Below, piece after piece: positions 24,203-33,071 of a DNA stretch of 64,000 nt. The position numbers and the translations under genes are program-made. A model generated the notes under the pieces. That model was not told the origin of the DNA. It ran no database searches and saw nothing but the letters and a program-made list of their open reading frames with translations. This stretch comes from Streptomyces chartreusis NRRL 3882 (lineage in GTDB: Bacteria; Actinomycetota; Actinomycetes; Streptomycetales; Streptomycetaceae), in NCBI RefSeq assembly GCF_900236475.1, contig NZ_LT963352.1, positions 4,418,501 through 4,482,500 on the forward strand, in the 5' to 3' direction. Within the stretch, counting starts at the first letter, position 1. Every line of letters begins with the position of its first letter.

Positions 24203-24272
24203 GGGAAGGGAAGCTAGGGAGCCCGGCTGTCAGGAGCCTGGGTGAGAGCTGGGCACGAGCCCTGGGTACGAA

Positions 24273-24306
24273 AGTGGCCCGGAACCGACGCCGGTTCCGA
24301 GCCACT
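24273..24306 (-). terminator. hairpin terminator after aspS
   Basis: AGTGGCCCGGAACC (24273-24286) pairs with GGTTCCGAGCCACT (24293-24306) with a single mismatch and a 6-nt loop, 14 nt beyond the aspS stop on the minus strand. Confidence 0.8.
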
Positions 24307-24319
24307 CCCTCCAGGTCGC

Positions 24320-26083
24320 CTACTTCGGCTGCGGCCTCCGCACCGACAGGTGCAGCTCCTTCAGCCGCGCCTCCTCCAGCTCCGTCGGCGCGCCCATCAT
24401 GAGGTCCTGGGCGTTGCCGTTGAGCGGGAAGGCGATGGTCTCGCGGATGTTCGGCTCGTCGGCGAGCAGCATCACGATGCGGTCGACGCCCGGGGCGATG
24501 CCGCCGTGCGGCGGGGCGCCGAAGCGGAAGGCGCGCAGCATGCCGGCGAACTTCTCCTCGACGGTCTCGCGGTCGTACCCGGCGATCTCGAAGGCCTTGA
24601 GCATGATCTCCGGCTCGTGGTTCCGGATCGCACCGGAGGACAGCTCGACGCCGTTGCAGACGATGTCGTACTGCCAGCCGAGGATGTCCAGCGGGTCCTG
24701 GGTCTCCAGGGCCTCCAGACCGCCCTGCGGCATGGAGAAGGGGTTGTGCGAGAAGTCGATCGCGCCGGTCTCCTCGTCCTTCTCGTACATCGGGAAGTCG
24801 ACGATCCAGCAGAAGCGGAAGACGCCCTCCTCGAAGTGCCCGGCACGCTTGGCGGCTTCCACCCGCACCGCGCCCATGATCTTCGAGACCTCGTCGAACT
24901 CGCCCGCGCCGAAGAACACGGCGTGGCCGGCCGCCAGCGACAGGCGCTTGGTCAGCTCGGCGACGTTCTCCTCGGTGAGGAACTTCGCGATCGGGCCGGA
25001 CAGCGAACCGTCCTCGCCGACGCGGACCCAGGCCAGGCCCTTGGCGCCCTGCGAGACGGCGTAGTCGCCGAGCTGGTCGAAGAACTTGCGGGGCTGGGCG
25101 GAGACGTCCGGCACCGGCAGGGCACGGACGTGCTTGCCGGCGAAGGCCTTGAACTCCGAGCCCTCGAAGATGTCGGTGATGTCGACGAGTTCGAGCTGGG
25201 CGCGCAGGTCGGGCTTGTCGGAGCCGTACTTCAGCATCGCCTCGCGGAACGGGATCCGCGGGAACGGCGAGGTGACGTGGCGGCCGTTGCCGAACTCCTC
25301 GAACAGCTCCGTCATCAGCTTCTCGACGGGCTGGAAGACGTCCTCCTGCTCGACGAAGCTCATCTCGATGTCGAGCTGGTAGAACTCGCCCGGCGAGCGG
25401 TCGGCACGCGCGTCCTCGTCACGGAAGCAGGGCGCGATCTGGAAGTAGCGGTCGAAGCCGGAGATCATCAGCAGCTGCTTGAACTGCTGGGGCGCCTGGG
25501 GGAGGGCGTAGAACTTGCCCGGGTGCAGGCGGGACGGGACGACGAAGTCGCGGGCGCCCTCGGGGGAGGTCGCGGACAGGATCGGCGTCGCCATCTCGTT
25601 GAAGCCGAGGGCCGTCATCTTGTGGCGGATCGCCGAGATGACCGCCGTGCGCAGCATGATGTTGCGGTGCATGCGCTCGCGGCGCAGGTCCAGGAAGCGG
25701 TACTCCAGGCGCCGCTCCTCGTTGACCCCGTCCTCGGTGTTGATCGTGAACGGCAGGGGAGCGGCCGCGCCGAGCAACTCGACCTCGCCGACCTCGACCT
25801 CGACCTCACCGGTCGGCAGGTCGGGGTTGATGTTCTCGGCGCCCCGGGAGACGACCTTGCCGTCGACACGGACGGTCGACTCCTTGGACAGCTTGTCGAG
25901 GGCCTCGTAGGCGGGAGTGCCGGGACGGGCGACGAGCTGCGTGATGCCGTAGTGGTCGCGCAGATCGATGAAGAGGATGCCGCCCAGGTCGCGCCGATTG
26001 TGCAGCCAGCCACTCAGCCGGACGTCGGTGCCGACGTCAGAGGAGCGGAGCTCGCCGCAGGTGTGGGACCTGTACCGATGCAT
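24320..26083 (-). CDS. aspS: aspartyl-tRNA synthetase
   Basis: 587 aa, class IIb bacterial-type synthetase. An N-terminal OB-fold anticodon domain ('VRLSGWLHNRRDLGGILFIDLRDHYG') comes first. Motif 2 is FRDEDARADRSPGEF, and the bacterial GAD insert spans about 290-420. Motif 3 is GIAPGVDRIVMLL. The length (usual bacterial size about 590) and start agree with the family. It charges tRNA-Asp; whether it also serves tRNA-Asn (non-discriminating) cannot be decided here. It is monocistronic, with a parS-like palindrome 36 bp upstream of the start. Confidence 0.97.
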   Translation of the reverse strand: MHRYRSHTCGELRSSDVGTDVRLSGWLHNRRDLGGILFIDLRDHYGITQLVARPGTPAYEALDKLSKESTVRVDGKVVSRGAENINPDLPTGEVEVEVGEVELLGAAAPLPFTINTEDGVNEERRLEYRFLDLRRERMHRNIMLRTAVISAIRHKMTALGFNEMATPILSATSPEGARDFVVPSRLHPGKFYALPQAPQQFKQLLMISGFDRYFQIAPCFRDEDARADRSPGEFYQLDIEMSFVEQEDVFQPVEKLMTELFEEFGNGRHVTSPFPRIPFREAMLKYGSDKPDLRAQLELVDITDIFEGSEFKAFAGKHVRALPVPDVSAQPRKFFDQLGDYAVSQGAKGLAWVRVGEDGSLSGPIAKFLTEENVAELTKRLSLAAGHAVFFGAGEFDEVSKIMGAVRVEAAKRAGHFEEGVFRFCWIVDFPMYEKDEETGAIDFSHNPFSMPQGGLEALETQDPLDILGWQYDIVCNGVELSSGAIRNHEPEIMLKAFEIAGYDRETVEEKFAGMLRAFRFGAPPHGGIAPGVDRIVMLLADEPNIRETIAFPLNGNAQDLMMGAPTELEEARLKELHLSVRRPQPK

Positions 26084-26118
26084 CGTCGTTCATCCAGTCT
26101 TCGCTGATCGGGGTCTGT

Positions 26119-26132
26119 GTTTCACGTGAAAC
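26119..26132. other. parS: parS-like centromere site (ParB binding)
   Basis: GTTTCACGTGAAAC is a perfect 14-bp palindrome identical to the Streptomyces parS core consensus, with T on both outer sides. It lies between the divergent aspS and SpoIIE-phosphatase genes. ParB loads on such sites, which cluster near oriC in Streptomyces, to organise segregation of sporulation chromosomes. I saw no second perfect copy in the window. A perfect 14-mer by chance in 64 kb is very unlikely. Confidence 0.88.
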
Positions 26133-26240
26133 TGGTCCCCAGCGTACCGGCCAGGCGAAGATCGGCTCGCCTCAGTTAACGATCGAGCACACTTCTGCCT
26201 TCGGTGGCAGCGTTCGAGCGCCTCTTCTTAAAGTAGGTCA

Positions 26241-28379
26241 ATGCGCACTGGCGAGCCCCTGCCCGCCGTGGGGGAGGCTCTCGCAGCCCTCGCGACCGGC
26301 CTGTGGCACTGGGACACCGCCACCGGGCTGGTCACGGTCGACGCCGAGGCGGCACGGTTGCTCGGGCTGCCCGCAGAGCAGGTCAGCCTTACGGAGGCGC
26401 AGGCCCGGGCCCGGCTCCACCCGGTCGACTGGAACGAGATCACCGGCGTGATCCAGCTCGCCGTCGCCGAGGGCACCCTCGCCGAGGTACGGATCCGGAT
26501 CATGGACGAGCAGGGCCGGATCGTCCGGGTCGTCCGCAGCCGCTCCAAGCCGTCCTTCGACCGGGCCCGCAAGGCGTACCGATTGATCGGCACCCTCCAG
26601 GAGGTCACCGAGCCCACCCCGGGCACCCCGGCCGGGCGCAGCGCGGTCACCGGCGACTGGCGGCGCTCCCGGGAGGCGTTCCTGCTGGACGCGGGCCGGG
26701 CGCTGGCCGAGGCCCGCTCCACGCAGGAGGTCCTGCGGGTGACGGCCAACCTGTCGATGCCCGGGTTCTCACCGGACGGGCTGGCGGTCTTCGGTGTGGA
26801 GGGCGACCGTCTGACGATCATCGGCCACCACGGGCAGCAGCAGAGCGACGAGAGCCCGTTCTCCGACATGCCGCTGGACACCGACTATCCGGCCGCCGAG
26901 GTGGTACGGACCGGCCGGGCGGTGTATCTGTCCTCTCCCGAGCAGTACAAGGCCCGCTACCCGCTGACCTGGCCGCTCGCCGAGCGCTTCGGCCGCCGGT
27001 CCTGGGCGTTCCTGCCGCTGACCGTGGCCGGCCGCACGATGGGCGCGTGGATGGCGGCCTTCACCTACCCGGTCGCCTTCACACCGGACGAGCGGTCGGT
27101 GCTGGCCACCGTGGCGCGGATGCTGGCACAGGCGCTGACCCGGGCGGGCCTGGCCGAGAGCGAGCGGGCGCTGACCGACGGGCTCCAGCGGACGATGCTG
27201 CCCAAGCTCGGCCCGCAGCGCATCCCGGGCATGAGCGTCGCCGCCCGCTACGTCCCCACCGGCGGCGGCCTCCAGGTCGGCGGTGACTGGTACGACGTGA
27301 TCCCGCTGCCCAGCGGACGGTTCGCGCTGGTCATCGGGGACGTCCAGGGTCATGACGTGCGGGCGGCGGGCCTGATGGGCCAGCTCCGTATCGCCCTGCG
27401 CGCCTATGCCTCGGAGGGCCACCGCCCCGACGCCGTCCTCACCCGCGCCTCCCGCTTCCTGCACGGCATCAGCGACGAGGACCCCGCCGACCCGCGCTTC
27501 GCGACCTGTCTGTACGTCGAGGTCGATCCGGCGAACGGCGTGCTGGACATCGCCCGGGCCGGGCATCCGGACCCGGCGATCCGGATGTCCGACGGCACGG
27601 TGCTGATGCGGCCGACGTCGGGGGGCCTGCCGCTGGGCATCGACCCGGACGCCGACTACCCGACGACCCGGCTCGCCCTGGAGTCCGGCGAGACCATGCT
27701 GATCTGCACGGACGGCCTGATCGAGACCGGCGGGCACGACCTGGACTCCGGGTGGCGGCGGCTGCGCGAGATCCTGGAGGACCACAAGGGCGATCTGGAG
27801 GAGCTCGCCGACACCCTGGTGCAGGCCGTGCACGGGCCTTCCTCGCACCACACCACCGGCCCCCTGGCCGACCGTCGCGAGGACGACATAGCACTGCTGC
27901 TGCTGAGCAGGGAGGGCGAGGGCTGCGGCTGCGGTGACACCGTGATCGTGCGGGCCCCCGTGCGGCGCACGATGCTGACGATCGCGCAGGCCGAGCCCGA
28001 ACGGATCGCGGTGGCCCGGCAGCAACTGCGCGAGCTGCTGCACGACTGGGCCTCACCCGACCAGGTCGACTCGGGGGTGCTGCTGCTGTCCGAGCTGCTG
28101 ACGAACGTCCTCGTGCACACGGACTCCGACGCGCTGCTCGTCGCCGAGATCACCGGCCAGGAGGGTGAGCGGCGGCTGCGGATCGAGGTCACCGACACCG
28201 GCGACGACCTGCCGCACAAACGCAGACCCGGGGAGCTGGCGTCCTCCGGCCGCGGCCTGGTGCTGATCGAACTGCTCGCGCACGCCTGGGGCGTGGACCC
28301 GCGCGGCGAGGGCAAGAGCATCTGGTTCGAGCTCTACGAGTCCGTCGACGGCTCGGCCGACGGCTCCTGGTCCCCGTAG
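26241..28379 (+). CDS. PAS-GAF-PP2C (SpoIIE)-HATPase signalling protein
   Basis: 712 aa. Domains in order: PAS (about 10-125, 'GLWHWDTATGLVTVDAEAARLLGL'), GAF (about 150-305), PP2C/SpoIIE phosphatase (about 325-555, with GGDWYDVIPL, VIGDVQGHDVRAAGLM, 'ICTDGLIETGG' and a terminal 'DDIALLLL'), and a C-terminal RsbW-like HATPase (about 575-700, 'LLSELLTNVLVHTDSD', 'DTGDDLPHKRRPGELASSGRGLVLI'). It combines anti-sigma-type kinase and phosphatase modules in one chain, a design common in Streptomyces for controlling STAS anti-anti-sigma factors. The signal and partner are unknown. The 3' end overlaps the convergent AI-2E gene by 46 nt. Confidence 0.93.
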   Translation: MRTGEPLPAVGEALAALATGLWHWDTATGLVTVDAEAARLLGLPAEQVSLTEAQARARLHPVDWNEITGVIQLAVAEGTLAEVRIRIMDEQGRIVRVVRSRSKPSFDRARKAYRLIGTLQEVTEPTPGTPAGRSAVTGDWRRSREAFLLDAGRALAEARSTQEVLRVTANLSMPGFSPDGLAVFGVEGDRLTIIGHHGQQQSDESPFSDMPLDTDYPAAEVVRTGRAVYLSSPEQYKARYPLTWPLAERFGRRSWAFLPLTVAGRTMGAWMAAFTYPVAFTPDERSVLATVARMLAQALTRAGLAESERALTDGLQRTMLPKLGPQRIPGMSVAARYVPTGGGLQVGGDWYDVIPLPSGRFALVIGDVQGHDVRAAGLMGQLRIALRAYASEGHRPDAVLTRASRFLHGISDEDPADPRFATCLYVEVDPANGVLDIARAGHPDPAIRMSDGTVLMRPTSGGLPLGIDPDADYPTTRLALESGETMLICTDGLIETGGHDLDSGWRRLREILEDHKGDLEELADTLVQAVHGPSSHHTTGPLADRREDDIALLLLSREGEGCGCGDTVIVRAPVRRTMLTIAQAEPERIAVARQQLRELLHDWASPDQVDSGVLLLSELLTNVLVHTDSDALLVAEITGQEGERRLRIEVTDTGDDLPHKRRPGELASSGRGLVLIELLAHAWGVDPRGEGKSIWFELYESVDGSADGSWSP

Positions 28380-29449
28380 CGGGTGCGCAGTTCCTGGAGG
28401 ACGCCGAAGGCGGCCGCGGTGAGCGGCACGGCGAGCAGCATCCCGAGCACCCCGGCGACCGACGCCCCGGCCGTGATCGCCACCATCACCACCGCCGGGT
28501 GCATCTGCACGGTCCGGCTCTGGATCACCGGCTGGAGCACGTGCCCTTCCAGCACCTGCACCGCGAGGACCACCCCGAGCGCCCACAGCGCGATGACGAA
28601 CCCCCGGTCGGCGAGCGCGACCAGCACGGCCACGGCGCCCGAGATGAAGGCGCCGAGGTAGGGGATGTAGGCGCCGACGAAGACCAGCGCCCCCAGCCCG
28701 GCCGCCCCGGGCACGTCGAGGACGAGCAGTCCGACGGTGATGCAGAGCGCGTCGATGAGCGCGATGAAGGTGGTGCCGCGCATGAAGCCCTCGACGGCGT
28801 GGAAGGCCCGCCGTGCCATGGCCTCCAGGGTGTCGGCCGAGCCACCCGGGGCCAGGGCCCGCAGCGTCCCGGCGGCCTTGTCGGAGTCGCGCAGGAAGAA
28901 GAAGACGAGGAGCAGCGCGAGGACGGCCATGGCGATGGTCTCGCCGACCACGCTGACCCCGCTGATCACGCCGGAGGCGGCCGAGCCGCCGAACTTGCCC
29001 AGGAGTTCCCGGGCGTTGGAGGCCAGGTCGTCCAGCGAGGTCCCGGCCGCCCCGAAGTGCTCGGAGACGCCCCGGGCGGCCTGCCTGAGCGAGGCGACGA
29101 TCTCGTCGCCCGTGTCGATGAGCGCGGCGACCACGATGTACACGGCCCCGCCGACCACGGCCACGACGGCGACGCAGGTGAGCCCGGCCGCGACCGACCG
29201 CTGCACCCCGGCCTTCACGAGCCGCCGGTGCAGGGGCCCGAGCAGGGCCGTCCCGAGCAGCGCGAGCAGCACGGGCACGACGGCGGTCCGGAACTCGTCA
29301 CACAGCCGGATCCCGACGTAGACGACTCCGGACACGAGCAGGAGCAGCGCACACCAGGCGGCGAGCCGCCGGAGGGGGTCCGGCAGGAGGGGCCTGGTCC
29401 CGGAAGCGGTCGGACCGGAGCCCGAAGCGGTCGGTTCGGAGTCCTGCAC
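28334..29449 (-). CDS. AI-2E family membrane transporter
   Basis: 371 aa, with about eight hydrophobic segments. It has family phrases 'VPVLLALLGTALLGPLHRRLVKAGVQR', 'LLLVFFFLRD', 'GLGALVFVGAYIPYLGAFISG' and 'VLEGHVLQPVIQSRTVQMHPAVVM'. The family (formerly UPF0118) includes autoinducer-2 exporters and Na+/H+ antiporters; function cannot be assigned further. Its 3' end overlaps the SpoIIE-type gene tail to tail, so antisense interference between the transcripts is possible. Confidence 0.9.
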   Translation of the reverse strand: MQDSEPTASGSGPTASGTRPLLPDPLRRLAAWCALLLLVSGVVYVGIRLCDEFRTAVVPVLLALLGTALLGPLHRRLVKAGVQRSVAAGLTCVAVVAVVGGAVYIVVAALIDTGDEIVASLRQAARGVSEHFGAAGTSLDDLASNARELLGKFGGSAASGVISGVSVVGETIAMAVLALLLVFFFLRDSDKAAGTLRALAPGGSADTLEAMARRAFHAVEGFMRGTTFIALIDALCITVGLLVLDVPGAAGLGALVFVGAYIPYLGAFISGAVAVLVALADRGFVIALWALGVVLAVQVLEGHVLQPVIQSRTVQMHPAVVMVAITAGASVAGVLGMLLAVPLTAAAFGVLQELRTRYGDQEPSAEPSTDS

Positions 29450-29471
29450 CCCTCCACCCGACCACGCCCGC

Positions 29472-29500
29472 GGCGGGCCGTCCCGTCAGGACGACCCGCC
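29472..29500 (-). terminator. hairpin terminator after the pirin gene
   Basis: GGCGGGCCGTCC (29472-29483) pairs with GGACGACCCGCC (29489-29500) with one mismatch and a 5-nt loop, 15 nt past the pirin stop and just upstream of the AI-2E gene start. Confidence 0.65.
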
Positions 29501-29514
29501 CGGGTGACGGCCCG

Positions 29515-30492
29515 TCAGTCCTGCGGTCCGCTCGCGGTCATGCCGTGCACCGCCGGGATGGTCCCCAGCCGGCCCTTCTGGAAGTCCTCGAAGGCCTGCA
29601 TGAGTTCTTCCTTGGTGTTCATCACGAACGGGCCGTAGTGGGCCATCGGCTCGCGGATCGGCTGCCCGCCGAGCAGGACGACCTCCAGGTCCGGCGTGTG
29701 GGAGTCCTGCTTCTCGTCCGCGCGGACGGTCAGCGAGGAACCCGCGCCGAAGACGGCGGTCTGGCCCGTGTGGACCGGCCGGCGCTCGGTGCCGACGCTG
29801 CCGCGCCCGGCCAGGACGTACGCCAGGCCGTTGAAGTCCTCGCGCCACGGCAGGTTGAGCTCGGCGCCCGGCGCCAGCGTCGCGTGGATCATCGTGATCG
29901 GCGTGTGCGTGATGCCGGGGCCCTGGTGCCCGTCCAGCTCACCGGCGATGACCCGCAGCAGCGCGCCGCCGTCGGGGGTGCTGAGCAGCTGGACCGAGCC
30001 GCCGCGGATGTCCTGGTAGCGCGGGGCCATCATCTTGTCCTTGGCCGGGAGGTTCACCCACAGCTGGAGGCCGTGGAAGAGCCCGCCGGACATGACGAGA
30101 TGCTCCGGTGGGGCCTCGATGTGCAGCAGACCCGAGCCCGCGGTCATCCACTGGGTGTCACCGTTGGTGATGGTGCCGCCACCGCCGTTGGAGTCCTGGT
30201 GGTCGAAGATCCCGTCGATGATGTACGTGACGGTCTCGAAGCCGCGGTGCGGGTGCCACGGCGTGCCCTTGGGCTCGCCCGGCGCGTACTCCACCTCACC
30301 CATCTGGTCCATCATGATGAACGGGTCGAGATGGCGGTAGTTGATCCCCGCGAACGCCCGGCGCACCGGGAAGCCCTCGCCCTCGAAACCGCTCGGGGCG
30401 GTCGTGACAGCGAGCACGGGACGTGCCACGGCATCGGTCGGCGCGGTCACGCGGGGCAGCGTCAACGGGTTCTCGACGGTCACAGCAGGCAT
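29515..30492 (-). CDS. pirin-family protein
   Basis: 325 aa bicupin. The N-terminal cupin holds the pirin metal-binding set: HPHRGFETVTYIIDG (two His) and the HIEAPPEH segment. 'FHGLQLWVNLPAKDKM' and the C-terminal pirin domain ('LGGQPIREPMAHYGPFVMNT') follow. Bacterial pirins include quercetin 2,3-dioxygenases and redox-linked regulators of central metabolism; substrate unknown. Directly upstream lies an AGTT/AACT-containing A/T-rich patch (30519-30541, GTTGAGCGTTGAAC), unusual in this GC-rich DNA and a possible promoter or operator. Confidence 0.92.
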   Translation of the reverse strand: MPAVTVENPLTLPRVTAPTDAVARPVLAVTTAPSGFEGEGFPVRRAFAGINYRHLDPFIMMDQMGEVEYAPGEPKGTPWHPHRGFETVTYIIDGIFDHQDSNGGGGTITNGDTQWMTAGSGLLHIEAPPEHLVMSGGLFHGLQLWVNLPAKDKMMAPRYQDIRGGSVQLLSTPDGGALLRVIAGELDGHQGPGITHTPITMIHATLAPGAELNLPWREDFNGLAYVLAGRGSVGTERRPVHTGQTAVFGAGSSLTVRADEKQDSHTPDLEVVLLGGQPIREPMAHYGPFVMNTKEELMQAFEDFQKGRLGTIPAVHGMTASGPQD

Positions 30493-30661
30493 GTCGGTTC
30501 CTCCTCGTGTACGCCCAGTTTAGTTGAGCGTTGAACTTTCTGCCACCCCTAACGGAGAAAACCGGCTGGGCATTCCCGGGCGACGGCGCAGCGAACCACG
30601 GGACACGGGCATGGCGGAAGACCGGCCCCCGCACCGGGGTACCGGCCTTCACACGTCCGCG

Positions 30662-32161
30662 TCAGGCGACCAGCTGGGGCTCCTCGCTCCCCGCCCGGAC
30701 CGCCCCGGCCTTCCGGTCCCGCATCACCGCCGTGGCCACGACCGCCGCGGCCAGGACACCGACCGCGCTGATCGTGAAGGTCGTCGCCATCGAGGCCGTG
30801 AAGGCCTCCCGGGCCGCCCGCACCAGGCCCGTGTCACCCCCCGCGGCCGCCAGGGCCCCGCCGATGGACTCCCTGGCCCGCTCGGGAGCACCGGCCGGCA
30901 TCTCGGCCGCGTAGCCACCGGAGAGCAGCGAGCCGAGGATCGCGATGCCGAGGGCGGTGCCGGACTGCTGGATGGTGTCGTTGAGGGCCGAGCCGACGCC
31001 GGCCTTCTCCTCCGGGATGGTGCTCATCAGGGCGGCAACCGCGGCCGGCATCGCCAGACCGGCACCGAGGCCCAGGATCCCCAGCGCCACGGCCGGGACC
31101 GTGAAGCCGCTGTCCGCGCTGAGCGTCGTCAGCAGCCCGAAGGAGGCGGCCATCAGCAGCATGCCGCCGAGGATGACGAAACGGTTGCCGATCCGCACGG
31201 CGAGCTGCGCCCCGGCCGCGTTGCCCGCCAGGGCTGCCACGGCCAGCGGCAGGAAGGCCAGGCCCGCCTCGACCGCGGACCAGCCGAGCACGAACTGGAG
31301 GTACTGGGTCAGGACCAGCAGCAGACCGGCGTTGCCGATCTGGACGAGCGCCAGGGAGAGCGAACCCCCGCTGAAGTTGCGGTGCTTGAACAGGACCAGC
31401 GGGACCATCGGCGAGCGGGTGATGTTCTCCCAGATCACGAAGCCGGCCAGGGCGACCACCGCGGCGGCCAGGACGAGGAGGGACCGGCCGCCGAACGCGC
31501 CGTGCTGCGGAATCTCGATGATCCACCACACCAGGGCCGTCATGCCCACCGCCGACAGCACCGCGCCCAGCGGGTCGGGCCGCTGCCAGGGCGCCTTCGA
31601 CTCCGGCATCAGCAGCACACCGGCCAGCAGCGCCAGCGCGACGATCGGCACGTTGATGAGGAAGATCGCCTGCCAGGCGAAGTGGTCGATCAGCACACCG
31701 CCGAGGACCGGGCTGCCCACCAGCCCCAGCATCGACACCGAACCCCACGCCGCCATCGCCTTGGGCCGCTCGTCCTCGTCGAAGACGGTGATCAGGATCG
31801 ACAGCGTCGACGGCATGATCAGCGCCCCGCCCACGCCCATCGCGATCCGCACCGCGATCAGCTCACCCGGGCCGGAGCAGAACACCGCCCCCAGTGAGGC
31901 CGCCCCGAAGAGCAGCAGGCCGATCAGCATCACCTTCCGGCGTCCGAACCGGTCCCCCAGGCTCCCCGACGTCAGCAGCAGCCCGGCGAAGACCAGCGTG
32001 TAGGAGTCGAGGATCCACTGCATGTCCTGGGCGCTCGCCCCGATGTCCTCGGTCAGCGCGGGTACCGCGACCGTGAGCGCCATGTTGTCGACGACCAGCA
32101 CCAGCGTGCTGAGGCACAGCACGACCAGGATCCACCAGCGGCGTGGATGACGAGCGTCCAT
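30662..32161 (-). CDS. MFS drug efflux transporter, DHA2 (EmrB/QacA) type
   Basis: 499 aa from ATG 32161 after GGGAGGGA; longer frames upstream are unsupported. About 14 TM helices. Signatures: 'VLVVDNMALTVAVPALTEDIG' (motif D1), 'SGSLGDRFGRRKVMLIGLLLFG' (motif A) and 'LGLVGSPVLGGVLIDHFAWQAIFLINVPI' (motif C of exporters). It exports hydrophobic drugs by proton antiport. It is divergent from a TetR regulator with operator repeats in the shared promoter, so it is probably repressed until its drug binds the regulator. Confidence 0.93.
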   Translation of the reverse strand: MDARHPRRWWILVVLCLSTLVLVVDNMALTVAVPALTEDIGASAQDMQWILDSYTLVFAGLLLTSGSLGDRFGRRKVMLIGLLLFGAASLGAVFCSGPGELIAVRIAMGVGGALIMPSTLSILITVFDEDERPKAMAAWGSVSMLGLVGSPVLGGVLIDHFAWQAIFLINVPIVALALLAGVLLMPESKAPWQRPDPLGAVLSAVGMTALVWWIIEIPQHGAFGGRSLLVLAAAVVALAGFVIWENITRSPMVPLVLFKHRNFSGGSLSLALVQIGNAGLLLVLTQYLQFVLGWSAVEAGLAFLPLAVAALAGNAAGAQLAVRIGNRFVILGGMLLMAASFGLLTTLSADSGFTVPAVALGILGLGAGLAMPAAVAALMSTIPEEKAGVGSALNDTIQQSGTALGIAILGSLLSGGYAAEMPAGAPERARESIGGALAAAGGDTGLVRAAREAFTASMATTFTISAVGVLAAAVVATAVMRDRKAGAVRAGSEEPQLVA

Positions 32162-32194
32162 TTCAGTTCCCTCCCGCGTACACCGTTCCTTCGA

Positions 32195-32270
32195 TGCGCA
32201 CACTGTACGCATGGCCGAACAGTGTGCGCAACCATGAAGTTCTGTACGCTGGTTGCGCACACTGTTCGCA
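32195..32270. promoter_or_regulatory. triple TetR operator in the divergent efflux/regulator promoter
   Basis: Three copies of TGCGCACACTGTNCG(CA) occur: forward at 32195-32211, reverse at 32216-32230, forward at 32254-32270. The last two belong to an 18-bp perfect inverted repeat (32216-32233 with 32251-32268, 17-bp loop). Each unit also has TGCG...CGCA ends. The lone unit is nearest the efflux gene start (32161), and the array ends 36 bp before the tetR ATG, so one repressor could shut both promoters. Confidence 0.8.
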
Positions 32271-32305
32271 TGAAGGCGGCTGCACGGCCACCAGGGAGGA
32301 CACCG

Positions 32306-33040
32306 ATGACCAGGACCACGAAGAAGGCGGCCCCGATCCCGTCCGTCTGGGCCCGTGAGCAGCGCCGCGCTGACCAGCCCGCGCTCAGCCGCGAGGCGAT
32401 CGTCCGCGAGGCGATCGCGATGCTCGACGCGAACGGCATCGAGGCGCTCAGCATGCGCAAGCTGGGCGCCCGTCTGAACGCCGGCGCGACCTCGCTGTAC
32501 CGGCACGTCGCCACGAAGGACGAGCTCATGGAGCTCGCGGTGGACGAGGTCGCCGCCGAGATCCACGTCCCGGCGGCCGGCGGCCCCGACTGGCGCGCGG
32601 CCGTCACCGAGGCGGCCGGATCCTTCCGCACGACGGCGCTACGGCATCCCTGGCTGACCCTGGTCCTGGGGCAGGCGGGGCTCGCCTACCTGGGGCCGAA
32701 CTACATGAGTTTCTCGGAACGACTGGCGGCCCTCTTCACGGCCGCGGGATTCCCCGAGCCGAGCCGGGCGATCGACGCCGTCTTCTCGTACGTCATCGGC
32801 ATGTCCACCACGGAGGCCGCCTGGCTCACCACGGTCGCCCGCTCGGGCGAGACGGAGTCGGAGTTCGTCGCGCGCCTGCTGCCCACGGCCCAGCAGGTCT
32901 CGGCCGGCTACGACCACCTCGCGGCCGCCGGACCCGAGACCAGTGCGCAGGCCGCCGACCCCGCGAAGCTGCGCGACGACAAGTTCGCCTACGGCCTGGA
33001 GGTCGTCCTGGACGGCCTGGCGCTGCGCCTGCCGAAGTAG
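32306..33040 (+). CDS. TetR-family repressor (TetR_C_1 type)
   Basis: 244 aa from ATG 32306, 5 nt after AGGGAGGA; an upstream ATG at 32270 is possible but lacks a site. The helix-turn-helix is at about residues 30-75 ('ALSREAIVREAIAMLDANGIEALSMRKLGARL' with GATSLYRHVATKDEL). The C-terminal region (about 90-240) matches the TetR_C_1 class that regulates drug efflux. It is divergent from the DHA2 exporter, with shared operator repeats. The prediction is that it represses both genes and is released by an exported drug. Confidence 0.92.
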   Translation: MTRTTKKAAPIPSVWAREQRRADQPALSREAIVREAIAMLDANGIEALSMRKLGARLNAGATSLYRHVATKDELMELAVDEVAAEIHVPAAGGPDWRAAVTEAAGSFRTTALRHPWLTLVLGQAGLAYLGPNYMSFSERLAALFTAAGFPEPSRAIDAVFSYVIGMSTTEAAWLTTVARSGETESEFVARLLPTAQQVSAGYDHLAAAGPETSAQAADPAKLRDDKFAYGLEVVLDGLALRLPK

Positions 33041-33071
33041 GGGTCAGCCGCCGTCCGCACGGCAATGGCGT

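Noticed and set aside
25740..25830. Dense GAGGTCGAGG words (CGACCTCGCC repeats) in aspS considered as a regulatory repeat
   Set aside because: They encode the conserved EVEVEVGEVEL stretch in frame, so coding constraint explains them.
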